Source of the DNA: Gemmatimonadota bacterium
Lineage (GTDB): Bacteria > Gemmatimonadota > Gemmatimonadetes > Longimicrobiales > Gaopeijiaceae
Length of the DNA stretch: 64,000 bases
Assembly (NCBI GenBank): GCA_028874905.1
Contig: JAPPGZ010000107.1
Span: 86,807-150,806, forward strand
Reading direction: 5' to 3'
The notes under the pieces were generated by a model, which saw nothing but the letters and a program-made list of their open reading frames with translations, searched no databases and was not told where the DNA came from. Below, piece after piece: positions 17,098 to 27,524 of the stretch. Numbering within the stretch: position 1 is the stretch's first letter; each line of letters begins with the position of its first letter. The translations under genes were made by a program, and so were the position numbers.

Positions 17098-19854
17098 ATG
17101 CGAATGCCCCGCCCCACCGACCCGTTTGACGCTCTCGCCACGGTCGATCTGAGCGAAGGCGCCACTTCCTTCTACCGCCTCGCGCGGCTGGAGGCGGAGG
17201 GCCTCGTCCGGCTCGACCGCCTTCCCTTCTCCATTCGTGTGCTCCTCGAAAACGTGCTGCGCAATGCAGGCGACGGGCATGTGACGGCAGACCATGTCGC
17301 GGCTGTCGCGGCGTGGAGCCCGAGCAATGCGGGCACGGACTTCCCCTTCATGCCCACGCGGGTGGTCCTGCAGGATTTCACCGGCGTGCCCGCGATTGTC
17401 GACCTCGCGTCCATGCGTGACGGGATCAGGGAGATGGGGGGCGACCCCGCGCGGATCAATCCGCTGGTTCCCGCCGACCTCGTCATCGACCACTCCGTGC
17501 AGGTCGATTTCTTCGGCACCGGATACGCCTTCGAGAAGAACGTGGCCCGCGAATACGAACGGAACCGGGAGCGCTACGCGCTGCTTCGCTGGGCCCAGGA
17601 GGCGTTCGAGAATTACAGCGTCGTGCCGCCGGGTACGGGGATTGTGCACCAGGTCAACCTGGAGTACCTGGCGTCGGTGATTCACCGGCGCAAACACGGC
17701 GGGACCCATCTGGCGTATCCCGACACCGTGGTCGGGACCGATTCGCACACCACGATGATCAACGGTCTGGGTGTCGTCGGCTGGGGTGTCGGGGGGATCG
17801 AAGCCGAGGCCGTGCTTCTCGGACAACCGTACTACATGCTGCTGCCCGAGGTAGTCGGCGTGAAGCTCACGGGGGCGCTGCCCGAAGGGGCCACGGCGAC
17901 CGACCTCGTACTGCGCGTGACCGAACTCCTGCGCGCGCACGGGGTCGTGGGCAGGTTCGTCGAGTACTACGGCGCCGGCCTGTCCGGCCTCAGCCTTCCC
18001 GACAAGGCGACGCTCGCCAACATGTCCCCGGAGTACGGCGCGACGGTCGGCTTCTTCCCCGTCGACGAAGAGACGCTGCGGTACCTCCGCGGAACCGGCA
18101 GGAGTCCGGAGCTGGTCGAACGCGTCGACCGGATCGCCCGGGAACAGGGGCTTTTCCGCACCGATGACACACCCGACCCCGAGTACACGTCCACGCTGGA
18201 ACTGGATCTCTCCTCGATCGAGCCCAGCGTGGCCGGGCCGAAGCGGCCACAGGACCGGATCGACCTGACCGATGTCCGCCGGGCGTTCGCGCGGGACCTC
18301 CCCGGTCTCGTACCGAGCGGTTTCACGGCGGCTGACGACTCGGGCGGTGCGGGAGGCGGGACGGCAGTGGCCGCGAGGACCCGCAGGGCGGTCGACATCG
18401 AGATCGACGGCCGTACCGTCGAGATCGGCGACGGCACGATCGTGGTGGCCGCGATCACCAGCTGCACCAACACCTCCAACCCGTCCGTGATGGTGGGCGC
18501 GGGATTGATGGCCAGAAAAGCGTGCGCGCTCGGCTTGCAGGTCCAGCCCTGGGTCAAGACGAGCATGGCTCCGGGGTCCCAGGTCGTCACCGACTACCTC
18601 GAGGCCGCGGGCCTGATGAAGTACCTGGAAGAGCTGCGCTTCAACCTAGTGGGATACGGATGCACGACGTGCATCGGCAACAGCGGGCCCCTTCCCGAGC
18701 CCGTGGCCGAAGCCGTCTCCGAACACGGCCTCGTGGTCGCATCGATCCTCTCGGGCAACCGGAACTACGAAGCCCGGATCCACACGCTGGTCCGCGCCAA
18801 CTACCTCGCCTCGCCGATGCTGGTCGTCGCCTTCGCGCTGGCCGGACGCATCGACATCGACCTGTACAACGAGCCGCTGGGCCGGGCCCGCGACGGCCGT
18901 CCCGTGTTCCTGGCGGACATCTGGCCCACGCCAGAGGAGGTGCGGGACACCATCGCCACGTCGCTCAGGCCCGAGATGTACCGCGAGCGCTACCGCAGTG
19001 TCTTCGACGGCGACGATCACTGGCGGGCGCTTCCCCTACCCGAAGAGGGAGACCTGTACGCCTGGGATCCCGAGTCCACCTACATCCGCAACCCGCCCTT
19101 CTTCCAGGGGATGAGCGACGAACCGCCGCCGCTGCAGGACGTCCGCGGCGCGCGCGTGCTCGCCCTGCTCGGCCAGACCGTTACCACCGACCACATCTCC
19201 CCCGCGGGAGCGATTCCGCGCGATGAACCCGCCGGCCGCTACCTGCAGGACCACGGCGTCGCCCCGATCCGCTTCAACACCTTCGGCTCCCGCCGTGGCA
19301 ACCACGAGGTCATGATGCGCGGGACCTTCGGCAACGTCCGCCTCCGTAACCTCATGCTCGACCACAAGGAGGGCGGCTACACCGTGCACGTGCCGACCGG
19401 AGAGATGACGACGATCTTCGAGGCGTCCGAGCGCTACCGGAATGCGGGCACGCCCCTGATCGTGATCGCCGGCCGCGAATACGGTACCGGCAGTTCGCGT
19501 GACTGGGCCGCCAAGGGCACACAGCTGCTCGGCGTGAAGGCCGTGATCGCGGAAAGCTACGAACGCATCCACCGCTCGAACCTGGTGGGGATGGGAGTGC
19601 TACCGCTCCAGTTCGAAGATGGGGACGGGGCCGAGCGTCTGGGGTTGACGGGGTTTGAAGAGTTCGACCTGACCGGCATCGCCGAGGGTCTCGAGCCAGG
19701 CGGGACGGTCCGGGTGCGAGCGACGAGGGAAGACGGCGCTTCCGTCGACTTCCAGGCTGTCGTGCGTCTCGACTCGGATGTCGAGTTGGAATACTACCGC
19801 AACGGTGGCATCCTCCACACCGTGCTACGGAAGCTGGCCACCGGGGCCATGTAG
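17098..19854 (+). CDS. acnA: aconitate hydratase (AcnA/IRP1 type)
   Basis: This 918-aa [4Fe-4S] enzyme isomerises citrate to isocitrate. The cluster cysteines are visible at about 456 (SCTNTSNP), 522 and 525 (GCTTCIGNSG). The substrate-binding VGTDSHTTMINGLGVVGWGVGGIEAE block and the C-terminal swivel domain with REYGTGSSRDWAAKG are intact, and the domain order is that of AcnA rather than AcnB. An acidic/glycine insertion around residues 415-425 is slightly unusual. The ATG follows GAAGAGGAC, which can act as ribosome binding site. It is single-gene and divergent from tRNA-Leu and gltA. Confidence 0.97.
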   Translation: MRMPRPTDPFDALATVDLSEGATSFYRLARLEAEGLVRLDRLPFSIRVLLENVLRNAGDGHVTADHVAAVAAWSPSNAGTDFPFMPTRVVLQDFTGVPAIVDLASMRDGIREMGGDPARINPLVPADLVIDHSVQVDFFGTGYAFEKNVAREYERNRERYALLRWAQEAFENYSVVPPGTGIVHQVNLEYLASVIHRRKHGGTHLAYPDTVVGTDSHTTMINGLGVVGWGVGGIEAEAVLLGQPYYMLLPEVVGVKLTGALPEGATATDLVLRVTELLRAHGVVGRFVEYYGAGLSGLSLPDKATLANMSPEYGATVGFFPVDEETLRYLRGTGRSPELVERVDRIAREQGLFRTDDTPDPEYTSTLELDLSSIEPSVAGPKRPQDRIDLTDVRRAFARDLPGLVPSGFTAADDSGGAGGGTAVAARTRRAVDIEIDGRTVEIGDGTIVVAAITSCTNTSNPSVMVGAGLMARKACALGLQVQPWVKTSMAPGSQVVTDYLEAAGLMKYLEELRFNLVGYGCTTCIGNSGPLPEPVAEAVSEHGLVVASILSGNRNYEARIHTLVRANYLASPMLVVAFALAGRIDIDLYNEPLGRARDGRPVFLADIWPTPEEVRDTIATSLRPEMYRERYRSVFDGDDHWRALPLPEEGDLYAWDPESTYIRNPPFFQGMSDEPPPLQDVRGARVLALLGQTVTTDHISPAGAIPRDEPAGRYLQDHGVAPIRFNTFGSRRGNHEVMMRGTFGNVRLRNLMLDHKEGGYTVHVPTGEMTTIFEASERYRNAGTPLIVIAGREYGTGSSRDWAAKGTQLLGVKAVIAESYERIHRSNLVGMGVLPLQFEDGDGAERLGLTGFEEFDLTGIAEGLEPGGTVRVRATREDGASVDFQAVVRLDSDVELEYYRNGGILHTVLRKLATGAM

Positions 19855-19942
19855 CCCGACCTCCGGCTCGGAGGCCCCCGGGTTCGAGAGCCCCGGCTGC
19901 GGCTTGCCGGCCGGTCCTCCGTGCCGCCAGCCCGGGGGGCGC

Positions 19943-20593
19943 CTACTGCCCCCGCTCTACGTCCCGCAGCGCGAGCGGTGGGCCCAGCACTTCCCGGGCC
20001 ACAACGAGCCTGCGCAACCCTTCCTTCGATCCAAGGCCCAGACGATCGCCGGGCCCGGCCGCCGGCGCCGCTCCGACGCGCACGGCCGATGGCGCGCGCG
20101 CTGGTTCCTGCACGCGCCTACGCAATTCCTCCGTGCCCGCCGCAGCGAGCTCGGCAACTCGCGGATCCACTGCCGGCGGCTTGCGCGCCCGGCGCCGCGG
20201 CTCGATCGGACGCGGTTCGCGGGAGCGGACCACGACCGGCCGCGGAGCACGGTCGCGGTATCCGTCCGGCGGCACCGCGGGGGACGTTGGCCGTGGCGGC
20301 GCTGGAAGCGGTGCCGGTTCCGGCACCCGCATCGGCTCCAGCACGCGGGTTGGCCCGCGCACCGGCGCCGGTTCCTCCATCGCGACGGGCTCCCGGGCCG
20401 TCCGCGGCTCGTCCTCCGCCTCGTGAACGCCGGGCAGCCACTCGAGGTCCTCCAACCGTGGCATCGACGGGTCGGCCGTGTCCGCCCCGGGCACTCGCGG
20501 CGCCCCCGTGCCGGCGCCCCTGCGTGCCAGCCTGCCCAGGATCTCCATGATCGCGGCGACCACCGCTAGGATCAGGAGGAATCTGATGTCCAC
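19943..20593 (-). CDS. proline-rich single-pass membrane protein downstream of floA
   Basis: A 216-aa protein with one N-terminal membrane segment (IRFLLILAVVAAIMEILG). A long Pro/Arg/Glu-rich linker (about residues 40-140) comes next, then a basic C-terminal region that could form helices. GTG 20593 is preceded by TGAGG at good spacing and places the membrane segment at the very start; it lies 10 bases after the floA stop. No family is recognised. Its place as third gene after nfeD and floA suggests a link to the FloA membrane-domain assembly, but this rests on context only. Confidence 0.62.
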   Translation of the reverse strand: MDIRFLLILAVVAAIMEILGRLARRGAGTGAPRVPGADTADPSMPRLEDLEWLPGVHEAEDEPRTAREPVAMEEPAPVRGPTRVLEPMRVPEPAPLPAPPRPTSPAVPPDGYRDRAPRPVVVRSREPRPIEPRRRARKPPAVDPRVAELAAAGTEELRRRVQEPARAPSAVRVGAAPAAGPGDRLGLGSKEGLRRLVVAREVLGPPLALRDVERGQ

Positions 20594-20603
20594 GTCCGGG
20601 TCC

Positions 20604-21590
20604 TCAGCTCGTCGGCGCCTGCTGGTCGGGCTCGCCCTCCGCAATGGCGCGCCTCATGTGCGTGTCCGATTCGATATTGCGATACCTCGCGTAGTCCATG
20701 ATGCCCATGTTGCCGGTACGGAAGGCGTCGGCCATCGCCAGCGGAATCTGCGCCTCGGCCGCGATGACCTCGGCCCGCATCTCCTCCACACGGGCCTTCA
20801 TCTCCTGCTCCTTGGCCATCGCCATCGCCCGGCGCTCCTCGGCACGTGCCTGGGCAACGCGCTTGTCGGCCTCCGCCTGGTCCGTCTGGAGTTCGGCCCC
20901 GATGTTCTTGCCCACGTCCACGTCCGCGATGTCGATGGACAGGATCTCGAATGCGGTGCCCGAGTCCAGTCCCTTCTGCAGCACGGTCTTGGAGATCACG
21001 TCGGGGTTCTCGAGGACGCTCTTGTGCGTGTCCGCGGATCCGATGGTCGAGACGATCCCCTCACCCACCCGGGCCAGGATCGTTTCTTCCCCGGCGCCGC
21101 CGACGAGGCGGTTGATGTTCGCGCGCACGGTCACGCGGGCCACGGCGATGAGCTGGATCCCGTCCTTCGCCATCGCCGCCACGCGGGGCGTCTGGACCAC
21201 CTTCGGGTTCACGGACACCTGTACCGCCTCGAAGACGTCGCGGCCTGCCAGATCGATCGCCGCCGCCTGCTGGAACGGGAGGTCGATGGTCGCCTTGTCG
21301 GCGCTGATCAGGGCCCGCACGACGCGGTCCACGCTGCCACCGGCGAGGTAGTGCGCCTCGAGGTGCGACACGTCGAGCGGAAGGCCGGCCTTCGTCGACG
21401 CGATGAGCGGTCGCACCACCGCCGGCGGACTGACCTTTCGCAGGCGCATGCCGACCAGACTGCCGAGCCCGAGCCTCACACCGGAGAAGATCGCCTCGAT
21501 CCACAGGCGGACCGGTACCGCCCAGGTAAGCACGAGAATTCCGATGAAGACCAGGAAGACAATAAGTGCGGGCATGATCAATGGGTTCAT
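20604..21590 (-). CDS. floA: flotillin-like membrane-domain protein FloA
   Basis: A 328-aa bacterial flotillin (YqfA family). It has an N-terminal membrane hairpin (about residues 5-28), an SPFH-like core with [26 protein letters not shown], and an Ala/Glu-rich coiled-coil stretch (about 235-285) rich in the EA repeats used for oligomerisation. FloA organises functional membrane microdomains and affects protease and secretion complexes. It lies 16 bases downstream of nfeD, the standard floA partner, and is followed at once by a small membrane protein. Length and motifs are normal. Confidence 0.95.
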   Translation of the reverse strand: MNPLIMPALIVFLVFIGILVLTWAVPVRLWIEAIFSGVRLGLGSLVGMRLRKVSPPAVVRPLIASTKAGLPLDVSHLEAHYLAGGSVDRVVRALISADKATIDLPFQQAAAIDLAGRDVFEAVQVSVNPKVVQTPRVAAMAKDGIQLIAVARVTVRANINRLVGGAGEETILARVGEGIVSTIGSADTHKSVLENPDVISKTVLQKGLDSGTAFEILSIDIADVDVGKNIGAELQTDQAEADKRVAQARAEERRAMAMAKEQEMKARVEEMRAEVIAAEAQIPLAMADAFRTGNMGIMDYARYRNIESDTHMRRAIAEGEPDQQAPTS

Positions 21591-21605
21591 TTGCTGTTCC
21601 GTTCC

Positions 21606-22994
21606 TTACGTTGACTTGACGGCACGCACGATGTGCCGGTATCCCTCTGCGCTGATAATCCGGATCCTGGTGCCCTCCTCGATCCACTCGCTCTCCGAGA
21701 CGACATCCATGCGTTCGTCGGTGAAGAGCCCCACGCCGGCGGGCCGCAGGTCGGTGATCGCCACCCCGACGGCACCCTCCAGGTCCGAGCGCACGTCCGC
21801 GGACGTATAGCCCTCGTCGCGGTCCGTGGATTCGGGAAGCAGGACTCCGCTGCGCTTCAACCGCCAGCTTCCCGGTATCGAGCGCAGGATAAGCCAGGCG
21901 GCAACCCCGACGAGGATGGTCGACACGGTGAGCACGGTACCCGCCTGGGCAAAGTCCGCCCCGGTCGGGTAGGCGCCCACCTGGGCAAGAACGAGTCCTC
22001 CCACGAGAGCCAGTCCCCCGAGAATCCCGAATATCCCGAAGCCGGGGATGACGAACACTTCGACAAGGATGAGCACGATGCCCGCCAGGACGAGAATGAG
22101 GTCCTCGGCACCCGCAAGGCCCAGCAACAGGTGGGCCCCGAAGAACATCGCCAGCGACAGGAGTCCCGCAATCCCGGCCAGGCCGAAGCCGGCGGTCTTG
22201 ATTTCTACGATCAGGCCCAGAAAGCCCAGGGAGAGGAGGAAGGGAGCGATCACCGGATTGGTCAGAAACCGGACCAGGCGTTCGGCCCAGTTGACGGTGG
22301 CCTGGTTCACCGGAGCCTGCTCCAGTTCGAGCACCTCCAACAGGTCGGCCCAATCGTCCACGGCCGTCGCATACCCGAGCGCAACCGCCTCGCTGGTGGT
22401 GAGCGTGAGCAGCTGCCCCTCGTCGACAACACCGTCGATCGCGATCTGCTCGTCCACCATGGCCTCGGCCACGGCCGGGTCGAGACCCCGCGCCTCCGCG
22501 AGCGCGCGCATCCGGGCCCGCATCGCCGACACGATTTTCTCCGAACCCTTGGTGCCGCTGCCGTCCACCGGCGTCGCTGCGCCCATGACGGCCCCGTCCC
22601 TCATGAACACCCGCTCGGTCGCGAGGGCGATCATCGCCCCCGCCGAGTACGCGTGCAGGTTCACGTAGGCGTAGACCGGCAACTCCGCGCGGCTGATTGC
22701 GCTGGTGATCCGTTCCGCCGCATCCACACGCCCCCCCGGGGTCTCGATTTCGAGGACGACCGCGGCAGCTCCGTCCGCCTCGGCCTCCTCGATCGTGCGC
22801 TCGATGAACGGGGCAAGCCCCATCTCGACGGTGCCCGAAACCGGCACCCGGACTACGTGTTCCTGGCCGGCGGCTGCGGTGGCAACCGCGGAAAGGCAAA
22901 GCAGGACGATAGCGGACGCGGCGACCCGTCCAGATCTTTCCGTATGGGATGTGTCCATGGCGCTCATTCCATCGCGGTCGGTGTGACCCTCCAT
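21606..22994 (-). CDS. nfeD: NfeD-family membrane serine protease
   Basis: A full-length NfeD of 462 aa. A signal segment (about 25-43) is followed by a ClpP-class protease domain with the nucleophile in HAYSAGAMIALA and the GTKGSEKI region supplying the catalytic Lys. Four membrane helices (about 230-375) and a C-terminal OB-fold (VGVAITDLRPAG...GTRIRIISAEG) follow. Such proteins act with flotillin or stomatin partners in membrane quality control. The partner floA is next in the operon. The first ATG (22994) has no clear ribosome binding site; ATG 22967 or 22958 are plausible shorter starts that retain the signal segment. Confidence 0.93.
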   Translation of the reverse strand: MEGHTDRDGMSAMDTSHTERSGRVAASAIVLLCLSAVATAAAGQEHVVRVPVSGTVEMGLAPFIERTIEEAEADGAAAVVLEIETPGGRVDAAERITSAISRAELPVYAYVNLHAYSAGAMIALATERVFMRDGAVMGAATPVDGSGTKGSEKIVSAMRARMRALAEARGLDPAVAEAMVDEQIAIDGVVDEGQLLTLTTSEAVALGYATAVDDWADLLEVLELEQAPVNQATVNWAERLVRFLTNPVIAPFLLSLGFLGLIVEIKTAGFGLAGIAGLLSLAMFFGAHLLLGLAGAEDLILVLAGIVLILVEVFVIPGFGIFGILGGLALVGGLVLAQVGAYPTGADFAQAGTVLTVSTILVGVAAWLILRSIPGSWRLKRSGVLLPESTDRDEGYTSADVRSDLEGAVGVAITDLRPAGVGLFTDERMDVVSESEWIEEGTRIRIISAEGYRHIVRAVKST

Positions 22995-23159
22995 CGGGGG
23001 GTGATCAGGGCGTCCCGCGGCCTCCCGGCGCTTCCACGCCGGGGATTCGCGGAGCCCGTGCTCTCATCAATGGGTTACGTTCGACTCACGAGGAACAATC
23101 TACGTCCGGGACGCGGCACGCGCTCCTTCCACCACCGGCAATCGCCCCGGCACACACCG

Positions 23160-23948
23160 TCAGCGAATGTCGACGCCAAGCAGCCGGCAAGCATAGTAGG
23201 CGCGCTGAATGGCCTTCTCGTAGTCTCCCGTATCAACCGCGGATCGCGCCCAGTCCGTGAGCCTGCGCGCGCGGGGATGACCCGTGGCTTCCGAATCCGG
23301 CCGCTCCTGCGCGGCGGCCGCAAGCGCGCGCTCCGCCGTCTCCACGAGGTCCCGCGCAACCATTTCCGGAGTGGTCCCCCGCAGAGCATCCGCGGATCGC
23401 AACGTCGCCAGCGCGGCCTCGGTCACATCCCCTTCGCCCAATGCAGTCTCGGCCGCAGCAACCAGACGCCGTGCTTCCGCAAGCTGCCGTGAGAGATGAG
23501 GCGGCAACGGGTGCGCAACCCCCTCGATTGCGGCGATCGTGGCATGGACCGACTCGATTGCGGTGCGGGCCGAGGTCGTATCGAACGCCAGATCCCACCC
23601 CACGGCTGAATCGTAGATCCCGGCCCGCAGACTGCTGCCCGCGGCCACCGCCATGCTCCAGGAGTCCTCCCAGCGACCCAGCACCACGTCGCCGGCACTC
23701 CTCGTCTCATCTGTCACCAGTTCCGCGAGACGCGGCAAGCCGTCCGCGATGTCCAGCGCTGGTCGGGTGGCCGGGGCCACCACACGCGAGTCGACCTGTG
23801 TCAGGGTCTCCTGGCACGCGCTCGACAGACCCAGGAGCGCCGCACTCCCGGCACCGAAAAGCACGACGCGCAGACTGTGGCGGACGCCGCGCCACGCAAG
23901 GCACTCGGCATCGCGTTCTGGATAATCGACAAGATCCGTTTCACGCAT
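23160..23948 (-). CDS. helical lipoprotein, unknown function
   Basis: A 262-aa protein with a lipobox-like segment (LLGLSSAC, cysteine near residue 45) after a hydrophobic stretch, implying lipidation. The mature part is almost entirely Ala/Glu/Arg-rich helices (RQLAEARRLVAAAETAL; MVARDLVETAERALAAAAQ), suggesting a helical bundle. No catalytic motif is visible and I do not recognise a family. The true start may be a later codon nearer the signal core (for example around VRHSLRVVLFG). It is divergent from the enoyl-CoA hydratase gene, 87 bases away. Confidence 0.65.
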   Translation of the reverse strand: MRETDLVDYPERDAECLAWRGVRHSLRVVLFGAGSAALLGLSSACQETLTQVDSRVVAPATRPALDIADGLPRLAELVTDETRSAGDVVLGRWEDSWSMAVAAGSSLRAGIYDSAVGWDLAFDTTSARTAIESVHATIAAIEGVAHPLPPHLSRQLAEARRLVAAAETALGEGDVTEAALATLRSADALRGTTPEMVARDLVETAERALAAAAQERPDSEATGHPRARRLTDWARSAVDTGDYEKAIQRAYYACRLLGVDIR

Positions 23949-24035
23949 GAGCCTAATCTAACGGCCAGGCGGGAATTCCTTGAGTCCCGTGTTATCTTTG
24001 CTCCACTCTCCACACCCTCCACAGGATCGCTCCCG

Positions 24036-24839
24036 ATGTCCGAAAAGACCCTTGTTCGCTACGCGGCCGCCGGGGACGGCGTCGCCATCATCTCCCTGGA
24101 CGACCCCCCCGCCAACACCTATACCCACGAGATGATGCGCCAGCTGGACGACGCGATCCTGCGCGCACGCTTCGACGACGGTGTCCATGTGATCGTCCTG
24201 ACCGGAGCCGGCGAGAAGTTCTTCTCGGCGGGTGCCAACATCGGCATGCTGTCGAAGGTGACCACGGGCTTCAAGTACTGCTTCTGCCTCCACGCCAACG
24301 AAACGCTGAACCGCCTCGAGCACACGCCGAAGCTGACCATCGCGGCGCTGAACGGCCACACGGTGGGCGGCGGGCTGGAGATCGCGATGGCCGCCGACCT
24401 GCGGATCGCGCGCGCCGGCCGCAGCATGTGTGGCCTGCCCGAGGTCAATCTCGGCGTCCTTCCCGGCACCGGCGGCACCCAGCGGCTCACCCGGCTCGTG
24501 GGCAAGGCCGCCGCGATCGAACTGATGACGACCGGCAGCACGTTCGGGTTCGACCGCGCCCTGGAACTGGGCATCGTCAACCAGGTGTGGGAGACGGACA
24601 CGCTGGACGACTTCATGGCGAAGGTGGTCGACTACGCACGCGGTTTCTGTCCCCCGAACCGCGCCTCCAAGGCGGTCGGGCTGATCAAGCGGTCGGTGCA
24701 GACCGGCGCCGAGATCCCCTTCGAGACGGCGCTGGCGCTCGAGCGCGAATTGCAACAGCAGCTTTTCGCCAGCGACGACGCCACCGAGGGCCTGAACGCG
24801 TACGTCGAGAAGCGGAAGCCCGACTTCTCCGGCAGCTGA
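24036..24839 (+). CDS. enoyl-CoA hydratase/isomerase family protein
   Basis: A 267-aa crotonase-fold protein that would hydrate trans-2-enoyl-CoA. The oxyanion-hole segments GAGEKFFSAGANIGML and LNGHTVGGGLEIAMAADLRIA are intact. The position of the second catalytic Glu is retained in GLPEVNLGVLPGTGGTQRL. I chose ATG 24036 because the family N terminus starts there; the frame extends upstream without support. It opens an operon with aldehyde dehydrogenase, thiolase, 3-hydroxyacyl-CoA dehydrogenase and a second hydratase. Together these cover aldehyde oxidation plus a full beta-oxidation turn apart from the first dehydrogenation. Confidence 0.93.
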   Translation: MSEKTLVRYAAAGDGVAIISLDDPPANTYTHEMMRQLDDAILRARFDDGVHVIVLTGAGEKFFSAGANIGMLSKVTTGFKYCFCLHANETLNRLEHTPKLTIAALNGHTVGGGLEIAMAADLRIARAGRSMCGLPEVNLGVLPGTGGTQRLTRLVGKAAAIELMTTGSTFGFDRALELGIVNQVWETDTLDDFMAKVVDYARGFCPPNRASKAVGLIKRSVQTGAEIPFETALALERELQQQLFASDDATEGLNAYVEKRKPDFSGS

Positions 24840-24845
24840 CGCCCG

Positions 24846-26318
24846 GTGTCCGCAACGCAAACGGCGGAGGGGATCCGCACGCGGCTCTGGATCGGTAACG
24901 AGTGGGTCGACGCGCGGAGGGGCGGCACTTTCGCCACGACCAACCCGGCCACCGAAGAAGTCATCGCAGACGTCGCAGAAGCGCGTGCGGAGGACATAGA
25001 TCGTGCGGTCCAGGCGGCCCGCGCGGCCTTCGCGGACAGCCGCTGGCGCCGCATGAACCCGCACAAGCGTTCACGGCTGCTGTGGAAGCTCGCGGATCTC
25101 GTGGACGCCAACGCGGACGAACTCGGGCTGCTGGAAACGCGGGACAACGGCAAGCCTTACTTCGAGGCCCGCCGGATCGATATTCCGAGCGTCGCCCAGA
25201 CCCTGCGCTACTACGCGGGTCTCGCCGACAAGGTGCAGGGAGACACCGTGCCCGTACCGGGACCCTTCCTCAACTACACGCTGCGCGAGCCGGTCGGCGT
25301 GGTGGGGGCGATCATCCCGTGGAACTTCCCGCTGTCGATGGCGGCCTGGAAGGTCGCTCCGGCACTGGCGTGCGGAAACACGGTGGTGCTCAAGCCCGCC
25401 GAGGAGACTCCGCTGACCGCGTTGCGCCTCGGGGAGCTGGCAGCCCAAGCCGGTTTCCCCGCGGGGGTGCTCAACGTCGTGCCCGGGTTTGGAGAGACCG
25501 CGGGCGCGGCCCTGGTGCGGCACCCTGGCGTGGACGCGATCTCGTTCACCGGATCGACCGAGGTAGGCAAGATCATCATGCGCGAGGCCGCCGACACGCT
25601 GAAGAAGGTCTCGCTCGAGCTGGGCGGCAAGTCCCCCAACATCGTGTTCGCGGACGCCGACCTCCGCGGTGCTCTGAAGGGCACTTCGTCGGGGATCTTC
25701 TACGGCAAGGGCGAGGTTTGTGCCGCGGGCAGCCGCATCCTCGTCGAATCGCGGATCCACGACGAATTCGTCGCCGGGCTTCAGGCAGGCGCCGCCCGGG
25801 CCACCGTCGGCGACCCCCTGGACCCCTCGACGCGCCTCGGGGCCATCGTGAGCGAAGCACAACTGGACCGCGTCATGGGATACATCGAGGCGGGAAAGCG
25901 GGATGGAGCCTGCCTGGTCGCTGGAGGCGAGCGGACGGCGGTCAACGGCCGCGGCCATTTCGTGCATGCCACGGTGTTCCGCGACGTGGACCCCGGGATG
26001 TCGATCGCGCGCGAGGAGATCTTCGGTCCGGTGGCCGCGGTCATCCCTTTCGAGGACGTCGACGACGCCATCCGGAAGGCCAACGACTCGCTGTACGGCC
26101 TCGCGGCGGGCGTCTGGACCCGTGACATCGGCAAGGCCCATCGCGTGGCCGGAGCCATCGATGCCGGCACGGTCTGGGTCAACACGTACAACCAGTACTC
26201 GCCAGCCTCACCGTTCGGAGGATACAAGCAGAGCGGCTTCGGACGCGACCTCGGCTTCCATTCCGCACTTGAGAAGTACACCCACCTCAAGAGCGTCTGG
26301 GTGGCGCTGGACGGATAG
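24846..26318 (+). CDS. NAD(P)-dependent aldehyde dehydrogenase
   Basis: A 490-aa ALDH-superfamily enzyme oxidising an aldehyde to the acid. The cofactor site (IIPWNFPLSM, FTGSTEVG), the catalytic Glu in LELGGKSPN (about 260) and the nucleophile Cys in GEVCAAGSR (about 294) are present. The closest general resemblance is to betaine/phenylacetaldehyde-type dehydrogenases. The start GTG lies six bases after the hydratase stop. With the thiolase and 3-hydroxyacyl-CoA dehydrogenase that follow, the gene set recalls the lower phenylacetate pathway, but no paaABCDE epoxidase genes are in the window, so the substrate is open. Confidence 0.93.
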   Translation: MSATQTAEGIRTRLWIGNEWVDARRGGTFATTNPATEEVIADVAEARAEDIDRAVQAARAAFADSRWRRMNPHKRSRLLWKLADLVDANADELGLLETRDNGKPYFEARRIDIPSVAQTLRYYAGLADKVQGDTVPVPGPFLNYTLREPVGVVGAIIPWNFPLSMAAWKVAPALACGNTVVLKPAEETPLTALRLGELAAQAGFPAGVLNVVPGFGETAGAALVRHPGVDAISFTGSTEVGKIIMREAADTLKKVSLELGGKSPNIVFADADLRGALKGTSSGIFYGKGEVCAAGSRILVESRIHDEFVAGLQAGAARATVGDPLDPSTRLGAIVSEAQLDRVMGYIEAGKRDGACLVAGGERTAVNGRGHFVHATVFRDVDPGMSIAREEIFGPVAAVIPFEDVDDAIRKANDSLYGLAAGVWTRDIGKAHRVAGAIDAGTVWVNTYNQYSPASPFGGYKQSGFGRDLGFHSALEKYTHLKSVWVALDG

Positions 26319-26327
26319 TCGACCGGC

Positions 26328-27524
26328 ATGCGCGAGGCATGGATCGTCGACGCGGTTCGCACGCCGATCGGCCGGCACGGAGGCAAGCTTGCGCCCGTCC
26401 GTCCCGACGACCTGGCCGCCACGATCATCCAGGCCCTGATCGACCGCACGGGCTTCCCCGCCAAGGAGCTGGCCGACGTGGTCTTCGGGTGCACCAACCA
26501 GGCCGGCGAAGACAACCGCAATGTCGCGCGCATGGCTCTCCTGCGCGCCGGTCTGCCCGTCGAGGTCCCGGGACAGACGGTGAATCGCCTTTGCGGATCG
26601 GGGCTGCAGGCGGTGGTCAGCGCCTTTCACGCGATTCGGGCTGGCGAGGGGAAAGCGTTCATCGCCGGCGGCGTGGAATCCATGAGCCGGGCCCCCCTCG
26701 TGATGCTGAAGCCGGAGCGCGGCTATGCCCGTGGCGTGCCCGCGGTGGCCGACACGGTCCTGGGGTGGCGTTTCGCCAACCCGCGCCTGCGCGACGAATG
26801 GACGATCGCCCTTGGGCAGACGGCGGAAGTGGTCGCGCGTGAGTTCGGCGTCAGTCGCGCTGAGCAGGACGCTTTCGCCGCGAACAGCCAGGGCAAGGCG
26901 GCGGCCGCCATCGATGCCTGCCGCTTCGATCCGGAGATCGTGCCGGTCACCGTGCCGATGAGGCGTGGGGAGCCGTTGGTCATGGGAAGCGACGAGCACC
27001 CCAGACCGGGGACCACCGTCGAGGCCCTGGCGCGGCTGCGTCCCGTATTCGAGCGGGACGGCACCGTCACCGCGGGGAACTCGTCCGGGATCAACGACGG
27101 GGCGGCCGCGTTGCTCGTCGTCGAGGGCGAGGCCGCGCGCGCCCAGGGACTTCAGCCCATGGCGGTCATTCGGGGGGCGGCCGTGGCGGGCGTCGAGCCC
27201 CACCGGATGGGGATCGGCCCGGTTCCGGCGACGCGACGGTGCCTCGAGAGGGTGGGCGCCTCGGCGCGAGAGCTGGACCTCGTGGAACTGAACGAGGCTT
27301 TTGCCGCCCAGGCGATCCCGTGCATGCGGGAGCTGGCGCTCGACCCCGAAACGGTCAACGTGAACGGCGGTGCCATCGCCCTGGGTCACCCGGTCGGGTG
27401 CTCGGGAGCCCGCATGCTGACCACGCTGGTTCACGAGATGGTCCGCCGCGACGCGCAGTTGGGGCTGGCCACGATGTGCATCGGCGTGGGCCAGGGAATC
27501 GCGGCCGTGGTTGAGCGGCACTGA
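26328..27524 (+). CDS. acetyl-CoA C-acyltransferase (thiolase)
   Basis: A 398-aa thiolase cleaving 3-oxoacyl-CoA with CoA. The active-site residues are all present: the acylated Cys in [12 protein letters not shown] (about 88), the His in [16 protein letters not shown] (about 355) and the second Cys in TMCIGVGQG (about 385). Length is that of PaaJ/PcaF/FadA-type degradative thiolases. It follows the aldehyde dehydrogenase by nine bases, and its TGA overlaps the ATG of the next gene by one base (TGATG), indicating translational coupling. Confidence 0.95.
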   Translation: MREAWIVDAVRTPIGRHGGKLAPVRPDDLAATIIQALIDRTGFPAKELADVVFGCTNQAGEDNRNVARMALLRAGLPVEVPGQTVNRLCGSGLQAVVSAFHAIRAGEGKAFIAGGVESMSRAPLVMLKPERGYARGVPAVADTVLGWRFANPRLRDEWTIALGQTAEVVAREFGVSRAEQDAFAANSQGKAAAAIDACRFDPEIVPVTVPMRRGEPLVMGSDEHPRPGTTVEALARLRPVFERDGTVTAGNSSGINDGAAALLVVEGEAARAQGLQPMAVIRGAAVAGVEPHRMGIGPVPATRRCLERVGASARELDLVELNEAFAAQAIPCMRELALDPETVNVNGGAIALGHPVGCSGARMLTTLVHEMVRRDAQLGLATMCIGVGQGIAAVVERH

